A stretch of 11,229 nt of DNA from positions 1-11,229 of the forward strand of contig CANGZK010000024.1 of the NCBI GenBank assembly GCA_947458565.1. Reading direction: 5' to 3'. This document shows, piece after piece, positions 6,681-11,229 of the stretch. Under the pieces are notes generated by a model. It saw nothing but the letters and a program-made list of their open reading frames with translations. It ran no database searches and was not told the DNA's origin. A program made the position numbers and the translations under genes. Each line of letters opens with the position of its first letter. Position 1 is the first letter of the stretch. The stretch comes from Acidimicrobiaceae bacterium. Its GTDB lineage: Bacteria; Actinomycetota; Acidimicrobiia; Acidimicrobiales; Ilumatobacteraceae.

Positions 6681-7916
6681 TTACGCATTACGCGGAAGCA
6701 GTGTGTTAGCGCGAGCAATGCGCCCAAGCCACGATGCACTTGGTCGAGGCGTACGCACCTGTGTCTTCCAATCAACTGCGACGATTCCAAATGTTGGTCC
6801 GTATCCGTACATCCACTCAAAATTGTCCATCAAGCTCCAATACGTGTAGCCACGAATGTCAATTCCATCCTGAATGCAGTTGAGCACTCCTTCAAGCGCC
6901 CCGTGCACGTATTCAATGCGTTCGTTATCGTCGCTCGTTGCAATACCGTTCTCGGTAACGATGATTGGAACATGACCCGTCTTGTCCCACGCGCGACGAA
7001 TACATGCCTCAAGTGCTTGAGGCCTGAACTCGTAACCCATGATTGTCGTTCGCATGTCTGCATCCGGTTGCATGCGACCGTTTTCATTGAAACGCTCGCG
7101 CGTGTATGTCTGCACACCGAAATAATCGTCGCCTTTAGCCACTTCCAAAAAGCAGTCTTCGAGACCATCCCACGCCATGTCGCGTTTGCCTTCAGCCGCT
7201 TTCCGATGTGACTCATCATCAACACTGATGGTGTATTCCTGCATTGCAAGTGTGACGCCGAGCGGGGCGCTCGAAATTGACTTCACTGCGTCACGCGCCT
7301 TGATGTGAGCTTGGCAAAACACTTCGTTTGCCTTTGCGCGTGCTTCACGAGACTTCGTGCCTGGTGGAAACTCGCCGAGCAAATAACCAATGGTTGAGAC
7401 CATGTTCGGTTCGTTAATAGTGCACCACTTGCCAACGCCATCACCTAGCGATTTGGCAACTTTTTCTGAAAAACGAGCAAACAAGTCCGCTGTTGAGTCG
7501 TTGACCCAACCACCCCTCGCTGTTACCCATCGCGGAGTAGTGAAGTGATGCAACGTGACGACAGGAGTGATGTTGTGTTCGTGACATGCTTCCAAAACTT
7601 TTCGATAGTGATTGATTTCGGCCTGAGAGAATTCTCCGTCTTCTGGCTCGATACGACTCCACTCAACACTAAATCGATAATTGTCAAAACCCAGTTTGGC
7701 GAGCATCGCAATGTCCTGTGGGAACAGGTTGTAGTGATCACAGGTGTCTCCGCTTGGCTCTTTCGCCCGTGTGCCAACGCGATGTTCCCATTCCCACCAA
7801 TCGTTGTTCCAGTTATTGCCTTCAACTTGGTGAGCAGCCGTTGCAGTACCCCAAGTAAATCCGGCAGGAAACGAAAGAGGATTTGATGATGTTGAAGCCG
7901 TATTCGCACTTGTCAT
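6681..7916 (-). CDS. Glycoside hydrolase family 1 beta-glycosidase (beta-glucosidase-like)
   Basis: A 411-residue (beta/alpha)8 barrel enzyme of family GH1, which hydrolyses terminal beta-linked glucose, galactose or similar sugars with retention. Family signatures run in order: FPAGFTWGTATAAHQVEG (16-33, Q30 binds glycone), TLHHFTTPRW (121-130, H124), TINEPN (166-171) with E169 as acid/base, IVTENG (319-324) with E322 as nucleophile, and YWSLMDNFEW (359-368) with the glycone-binding Trp and Glu. All catalytic residues are present. There is no signal peptide, so it acts in the cytosol on imported or internal glycosides. I take the ATG at 7916; an in-frame GTG at 7940 would add 8 residues. It is 3 bases upstream of the methyltransferase and diverges from tesB. 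Substrate is unknown; an operon with a sugar methyltransferase hints at a role in the same glycan pathway. Confidence 0.93.
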   Translation of the reverse strand: MTSANTASTSSNPLSFPAGFTWGTATAAHQVEGNNWNNDWWEWEHRVGTRAKEPSGDTCDHYNLFPQDIAMLAKLGFDNYRFSVEWSRIEPEDGEFSQAEINHYRKVLEACHEHNITPVVTLHHFTTPRWVTARGGWVNDSTADLFARFSEKVAKSLGDGVGKWCTINEPNMVSTIGYLLGEFPPGTKSREARAKANEVFCQAHIKARDAVKSISSAPLGVTLAMQEYTISVDDESHRKAAEGKRDMAWDGLEDCFLEVAKGDDYFGVQTYTRERFNENGRMQPDADMRTTIMGYEFRPQALEACIRRAWDKTGHVPIIVTENGIATSDDNERIEYVHGALEGVLNCIQDGIDIRGYTYWSLMDNFEWMYGYGPTFGIVAVDWKTQVRTPRPSASWLGRIARANTLLPRNA

Positions 7917-7971
7917 GAAATTCACGCTAGTCGGGCACACACGCCAGCCCTATTGCTGGCATTATGAAAGG
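7917..7971. promoter_or_regulatory. Divergent intergenic region GH1 / tesB with inverted repeat
   Basis: Fifty-five bases separate the chosen GH1 and tesB starts, so both promoters must lie here or extend into the genes. A perfect 6-base inverted repeat, GCCAGC (7943-7948) and GCTGGC (7955-7960), with spacer CCTATT, sits in the middle and could be an operator or a small hairpin. No convincing -35/-10 pair was found. A purine run at 7965-7973 (GAAAGGG) directly abuts the tesB GTG and is too close to be an ideal ribosome site. Confidence 0.4.
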
Positions 7972-8823
7972 GTGAGTAAACCCCTTCAAGACCTCATCAC
8001 ATTGCTCGATCTCGAAACCATAGAGGTCAATATCTTTCGTGGTCAATCGCCCGACGAAAATCGCCAGCGAGTCTTTGGTGGCCAGGTGGCTGGGCAGGCT
8101 CTTGTGGCTGCGGCGCGAACAATCGATGAGCCGGGCCGCATGGTTCACTCGTTGCACGCATATTTTTTGCGCTCAGGCGACCCTGGTGTACCGATCTTGT
8201 ATGAAGTTGACCGCATTCGTGACGGCAAGAGCTTCTCGACTCGCAGAGTTGTCGCAATCCAGCATGGAAAAGCAATTTTCAATGTGCAGGCCAGTTTTCA
8301 AAAAGCAGAGCCTGGGCTTGAGCATCAGATTGCCATGCCCGCCAATGTTCCTGATCCAGACTCACTTCCCGATTTCAAGTCGTTGATGGAGCCGTACAAA
8401 GAAAAACTTGGCGACTGGTACGACCGACCGCGTCCAATCGACATGCGTTACGTCGATGGCAACCCATTTACGCGCAGAGGCAATCCGCAGCCTGGCCAAC
8501 GGGTTTGGTTTCGCACCGACGGAAAACTTCCTGATGACAATGTGCTGCACGCATGCATCGTTACTTATGCAAGCGACATGACATTGCTTGACTCTGCCCT
8601 CTTGCCTCATGGTCGATCACTCGCAGATGGTTCGCTGCAACTCGCCAGCCTCGATCATGCAATGTGGTTCCATCGCGATTTTCGTGCGGATGACTGGCTG
8701 CTCTATCAGCAGTCATCGATCTCAACATCCAATTCACGTGGCATGGCCGAAGGACACATCTTTACCCGAGATGGAAAACTTGTTGTCACAGTTGTGCAAG
8801 AAGGTCTTGCACGTCTCGTTTAG
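7972..8823 (+). CDS. tesB: Acyl-CoA thioesterase II (TesB family)
   Basis: A 283-residue double-hotdog thioesterase that cleaves acyl-CoA to free fatty acid and CoA in the cytosol. The first hotdog contains RVFGGQVAGQAL (33-44) and HSLHAYFLRSGDP (59-71); the second contains YASDMTLLDSALLPHG (199-214), SLDHAMWFHR (226-235) and VVQEGLARLV (274-283). The E. coli TesB triad Asp204-Thr228-Gln278 maps to D202, S226 and Q276, so one member is a conservative Thr-to-Ser change. I chose the GTG at 7972 because MSKPLQDLITLLDLE matches the usual N-terminus; an in-frame ATG at 7915 would add 19 unrelated residues and overlap the GH1 start. The stop overlaps the mreB stop by 4 bases on the opposite strand. 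A physiological link to the adjacent glycan genes is possible but unproven. Confidence 0.93.
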   Translation: MSKPLQDLITLLDLETIEVNIFRGQSPDENRQRVFGGQVAGQALVAAARTIDEPGRMVHSLHAYFLRSGDPGVPILYEVDRIRDGKSFSTRRVVAIQHGKAIFNVQASFQKAEPGLEHQIAMPANVPDPDSLPDFKSLMEPYKEKLGDWYDRPRPIDMRYVDGNPFTRRGNPQPGQRVWFRTDGKLPDDNVLHACIVTYASDMTLLDSALLPHGRSLADGSLQLASLDHAMWFHRDFRADDWLLYQQSSISTSNSRGMAEGHIFTRDGKLVVTVVQEGLARLV

Positions 8824-9824
8824 CGGCGTGAATCCATAAACAACCCGCGAAGGGCTGCAAAGTTTTCGACGCAGTGACCAGCGCCAAGCACTACTGCTTC
8901 GAGCGGTTCTGTCGACATGTTGACCGGAACTTGCGTGTCGCGCTCAATGCGTCGGGCCAAACCACGCAACATTGAGCCACCACCAACTAAGTACATGCCG
9001 CGAGTAAGAAAATCTTGTGACAGTTCTGGTGGTGCCGATGCCAAGCATCGAATGACTGAACTGACCATCTGTGTCACAACATCATCAATCGCTACGCGAA
9101 TTTCACTTGATGTCAGCACAACTGTCTTTGGAAGTCCTGACACAAGATCACGACCACGCACTTCGGCATCACGATCTTCGGGCGTTGCCATTGCGCTACC
9201 AATCGAGATCTTGATCTCTTCTGCTGTGCGCTCACCAATTGCAAGACCATGCTCGCGTCGCACGTAGGACTGAATTGCAGCATCAATGTCGAAACTTCCA
9301 ACGCGAACCGCTTCGAGCGCAACAATTCCACCAAGACTGATCACTGCAGTCTCTGTAGTGCCGCCACCGATGTCAATGACGAGGTTGCCGACTGGTTCAT
9401 TGATCGGCAGGTCTGCGCCGATGGCTGCAGCCATTGGTTGTTCAAGCAACTGTGCATCGGCAGCGCCAGCGCGACGAGTTGCATCGGTTACAGCACGACG
9501 CTCTACCTCAGTAATTGCCGAAGGCACGCAAATCAGCACTTTGGGTCGCGAAAATCGTGATACACCTGCACGCTGAAGCAGCAATCTGATCATTTTTTCA
9601 GTGATTTCAAAGTCGGTAATGGCGCCACCACGCAATGGGCGTACTGCAACGATGTAGCCAGGTGTGCGACCAATCATGCTCCACGCTTCTTGACCTGTTG
9701 CGAGCACCTCGCCAGTGCGCTTATTAACTGCGATCACCGAGGGTTCGTTGATGACGATGCCACGACCCTCCATATATACAAGGGTGTTTGCAGTACCAAG
9801 GTCAATTGCTAAGTCGCGTGCCAC
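8820..9824 (-). CDS. mreB: Rod shape-determining protein MreB
   Basis: A 334-residue bacterial actin that polymerises on the inner face of the membrane and guides lateral cell wall synthesis. Actin-fold nucleotide motifs are all present: phosphate 1 DLGTANT (8-14), connect 1 LLEQPMAAAIGA (126-137), phosphate 2 DIGGGTTE (151-158) and the adenosine motif GGGSMLRG (281-288). Length equals the family norm. The start is a GTG at 9824 preceded by a clear Shine-Dalgarno AGAAGG (complement of 9834-9839), which nearly touches the stop of the upstream 71-codon gene. It is the last gene of the moaE-small membrane protein-mreB operon. No mreC, mreD or rodA is visible, since tesB converges immediately downstream. 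It could formally be an Mbl-like paralogue, but nothing in the sequence separates the two. Confidence 0.96.
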   Translation of the reverse strand: MARDLAIDLGTANTLVYMEGRGIVINEPSVIAVNKRTGEVLATGQEAWSMIGRTPGYIVAVRPLRGGAITDFEITEKMIRLLLQRAGVSRFSRPKVLICVPSAITEVERRAVTDATRRAGAADAQLLEQPMAAAIGADLPINEPVGNLVIDIGGGTTETAVISLGGIVALEAVRVGSFDIDAAIQSYVRREHGLAIGERTAEEIKISIGSAMATPEDRDAEVRGRDLVSGLPKTVVLTSSEIRVAIDDVVTQMVSSVIRCLASAPPELSQDFLTRGMYLVGGGSMLRGLARRIERDTQVPVNMSTEPLEAVVLGAGHCVENFAALRGLFMDSRR

Positions 9825-9830
9825 TTTGGT

Positions 9831-10046
9831 CTACCTTCTGCCCTGTTTATTGGAATGATCACGTAATTGTTGGCGCACATGAGCGCGCGAATCGTCAGAA
9901 AGTGCGTCTAAGTGACGACGGAATGCAACCATCCCATTGTTGCGAGTTGCGTTGCGCGTCTCTTGCATCATCAACGCCACAAGAGTTGATGCAGATACCA
10001 CTGAGATCGCGGCGAATAACAATGAAAAACTTGAAATCGCGATCAT
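9831..10046 (-). CDS. Small single-span membrane protein of unknown function, between moaE and mreB
   Basis: A 71-residue protein that I do not recognise. Residues 3-27 (AISSFSLLFAAISVVSAST and following) form one hydrophobic span. The rest is hydrophilic and basic, with many Arg, Gln and His (MQETRNATRN, RQQLRDHSNKQGRR), so it is likely a tail-out-of-membrane protein with its charged part in the cytosol. Reality as a gene is supported by architecture: its ATG overlaps the moaE TGA as ATGA, and its TAG lies one base from the Shine-Dalgarno of mreB, leaving no free space. It has no ribosome site of its own and so depends on translational coupling to moaE. Position before mreB suggests an envelope or cell-shape accessory role, which is inference only. 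Confidence 0.75.
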   Translation of the reverse strand: MIAISSFSLLFAAISVVSASTLVALMMQETRNATRNNGMVAFRRHLDALSDDSRAHVRQQLRDHSNKQGRR

Positions 10047-10555
10047 TTGTGTGCGCTCGTTTTTTGTTGTGTTGTCGTCTTGACTTGATCAACACTTGTT
10101 ACATGTTGCGCACCGAGGGCCCAGTCACTTCCGGTCTCCCATGCTTCGCGTTTCCAAATTGGCACTGTTGCTTTCAATGCATCAATGCCGAATCTTGCTG
10201 CTTCAAATGCTTCTGGTCGATGAGGAGCAGAGACAACGACAAGTACAGAAGACTCTCCAAGATTGAGATCGCCAACTCGGTGAATAAGCGCAATTCTGCC
10301 CAAGTCGCTCCACTGATTTTTCATCTCGGCAACAATTTCGCGACACTTCGGAATGACTTCTTCTTCGAAGGCCTCGTAACTCAAGGTGTGCACACCAGTA
10401 CGTCCTTCAGAATGATTGCGCACAGTGCCCGAAAATAACACCACGGCCCCACACGAATCGGTGACTGCCCAGTTATAGACAGCTCCAACATCAAGTGGCG
10501 CAGCAGTGATTTCAAGCCACACGTTGCTGTCTTGAGAGAATTCGCGATGTGACAT
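10043..10555 (-). CDS. moaE: Molybdopterin synthase catalytic (large) subunit MoaE
   Basis: A 170-residue MoaE protein, which with the thiocarboxylated MoaD subunit inserts the dithiolene sulfurs into precursor Z to form molybdopterin. Visible hallmarks are FSGTVRNHSEG (41-51) with R46, LSYEAFEE (58-65), VSAPHRPEAF (108-117) with H112-R113, and KATVPIWKREAW (128-139), whose K128 and K135 match the active-site lysines K119 and K126 of E. coli MoaE. All catalytic residues are intact. A tail of about 20 polar residues (QVKTTTQQKTSAHK) exceeds the usual end. The ATG at 10555 is preferred; a GTG at 10558 is one codon upstream, and GAAAG just before is a modest ribosome site. No moaD is nearby. It heads the operon with the small membrane gene and mreB. 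Confidence 0.93.
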   Translation of the reverse strand: MSHREFSQDSNVWLEITAAPLDVGAVYNWAVTDSCGAVVLFSGTVRNHSEGRTGVHTLSYEAFEEEVIPKCREIVAEMKNQWSDLGRIALIHRVGDLNLGESSVLVVVSAPHRPEAFEAARFGIDALKATVPIWKREAWETGSDWALGAQHVTSVDQVKTTTQQKTSAHK

Positions 10556-10620
10556 CACTTTCAGCGTACCCGAGGTTGTGGATGGTCTATTAGTTTAAAT
10601 ATTTAATAGGCTCTAGATCA
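10556..10620. promoter_or_regulatory. Divergent AT-rich promoter region between moaE and the metalloprotease gene
   Basis: Sixty-five bases lie between the two divergent starts. The centre is strikingly AT-rich and contains a perfect 12-base palindrome TTAAATATTTAA (10595-10606) and a second pair of arms, CTATTA (10587-10592) and TAATAG (10604-10609), 11 bases apart. TTGTGG at 10576-10581 with TATTTA at 10600-10605 is a possible + strand promoter pair at 18-base spacing. The - strand promoter for moaE must overlap the same AT core. The function is inferred from layout and composition. Confidence 0.45.
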
Positions 10621-11229
10621 GTGAGCAACGATCCCAACGAACAACCATTTGCTGGAATTCCACTTTTTGGCGACCTTGCAAAGGCAATGGCAGGCCAAGG
10701 TCCACTTCAGTGGGATGTTGCTCGGCAAGTTGCTATCTCGACTGCAACGAATGGCACCAACACCGAAGCCAATGTTGATCCAACTTCTCGGGTGGGCCTC
10801 GAGCAACTTGCACCAATTGCCGACATACATGTGCGCAACTACACCGGATTAGCTACTGGCACTGGCACAGCACTTCCCAACATCGTTGTCACCAATCACT
10901 CCACGTGGGTACACCACACACTCGAGTCCTACAAGCCGCTCTTCACGCAACTTGCTACCGCTCTTAGCAACCCAAGTGTTGATGCGTCGCAGCCTGGCAC
11001 CGAGCTTGATATCGAAACCGATCAGATCGCCGCAATGATGTTGTCGCTCAACAAGATGATGGCGCCAGCAATGATGGGTATGTCGATCGGATCAATGATC
11101 GGGCAACTCTCACTACGAGCTTTCGGTCAATACGACTTGCCGATTCCACGTGAACCACAAAATCAACTTCTTCTCGTTGCAAGCAATGTCGAACAGTTTG
11201 CAAACGACTGGAGCATTGCAGTTGACGAC
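10621..11229 (+). CDS. DUF2342-type zinc-dependent metalloprotease / putative hydrolase, N-terminal part (runs off right edge)
   Basis: An uninterrupted frame of 203 codons begins at GTG 10621 and continues past the window. The N-terminal segment NEQPFAGIPLFGDLAKAMAG, followed by GPLQWDVARQVA, then NVDPTSRVGLEQLAPIADIHV, matches the pattern of the actinobacterial DUF2342 family, variously named zinc-dependent metalloprotease, putative hydrolase or F420 biosynthesis-associated protein. The N-terminal half of this family is helical, and the zinc-binding HExxH site lies further on, outside the window, so catalysis cannot be judged here. A Met-rich helix pair (MMLSLNKMMAPAMMGMSIG) falls around residues 140-160. 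An in-frame TAG at 10591 with no start codon between limits the gene to this GTG; a weak AGG at 10608-10610 may serve as ribosome site. Divergent from moaE. Confidence 0.82.
   Translation, partial: MSNDPNEQPFAGIPLFGDLAKAMAGQGPLQWDVARQVAISTATNGTNTEANVDPTSRVGLEQLAPIADIHVRNYTGLATGTGTALPNIVVTNHSTWVHHTLESYKPLFTQLATALSNPSVDASQPGTELDIETDQIAAMMLSLNKMMAPAMMGMSIGSMIGQLSLRAFGQYDLPIPREPQNQLLLVASNVEQFANDWSIAVDD

Noticed and set aside
7917..7940. GTG at 7940 as the GH1 start
   Set aside because: Adds 8 residues with no family similarity; the ATG at 7916 already leaves a normal leader before FPAGFTWG. It cannot be excluded, since neither start has a good ribosome site.
7915..7971. Upstream ATG start for tesB at 7915
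   Set aside because: It would add 19 residues unlike any TesB N-terminus and overlap the GH1 start; the GTG at 7972 gives the usual MSxxLxxLLxLLxLE-like beginning.
9788..10438. Open frame of 216 codons on the + strand across moaE and the small membrane gene
   Set aside because: Antisense to moaE, with scattered Cys and no domain pattern; it crosses three real genes on the other strand.
10556..10558. GTG one codon upstream of the moaE ATG
   Set aside because: ATG is the stronger start and GAAAG spacing does not favour the GTG; the difference is one residue.
1..11229. tRNA, rRNA, CRISPR, insertion sequence or attachment site
   Set aside because: No cloverleaf-like segment, spaced repeats, transposase frame or long terminal repeats seen; intergenic space is too small for most of these.

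Overview
The window reads as a dense chromosomal stretch from an actinomycete, most likely an uncultured aquatic member of class Acidimicrobiia (Ilumatobacter-like). This rests on gene content and protein style: an actinobacterial HemY-type oxidase, a DUF2342-type zinc metalloprotease, and a GT4/methyltransferase/toroid/methyltransferase block. It also rests on a GC content that looks near 50% by eye, low for cultured Actinomycetota, and on many GTG starts with weak or no Shine-Dalgarno sites. The taxonomic call is an inference. Eleven protein genes cover almost everything. I saw no tRNA, rRNA, CRISPR array, insertion sequence or phage gene.

Left block (+ strand, 1-6025). Six tightly packed genes run the same way: the 3' half of a porphyrinogen oxidase (hemY), apolipoprotein N-acyltransferase (lnt), an aldose 1-epimerase-family protein, a GT4 glycosyltransferase, a class I methyltransferase and an alpha/alpha-toroid protein. 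Gaps run from -11 to +16 bases. A hairpin followed by a T-run at 5994-6025 ends the block.

Middle block (- strand, 7916-6024). A GH1 beta-glycosidase is followed 3 bases later by a second, probably metal-dependent methyltransferase that converges on the toroid gene. GT4 + methyltransferase + toroid protein + Methyltransf_24-type methyltransferase matches the four-gene set known from nontuberculous mycobacteria for 3-O-methylmannose polysaccharide (MMP): a mannosyltransferase, a 3-O-methyltransferase, an endomannanase and a reducing-end 1-O-methyltransferase. The likeliest special content of this window is therefore a locus for a methylated, probably intracellular, oligo- or polysaccharide, with a GH1 enzyme and perhaps an aldose epimerase attached.

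Right block. tesB (acyl-CoA thioesterase II, + strand) diverges from the GH1 gene and overlaps the end of mreB by 4 bases. On the - strand, moaE, a 71-residue single-span membrane protein and mreB form a translationally coupled operon. Divergent from moaE, across a 65-base AT-rich promoter region, starts a DUF2342-type zinc metalloprotease gene that runs off the right edge.

Points most worth a second look are the MMP-like locus in a non-mycobacterial lineage, a serine in place of the catalytic cysteine of Lnt, and the uncharacterised small membrane gene locked between moaE and mreB.
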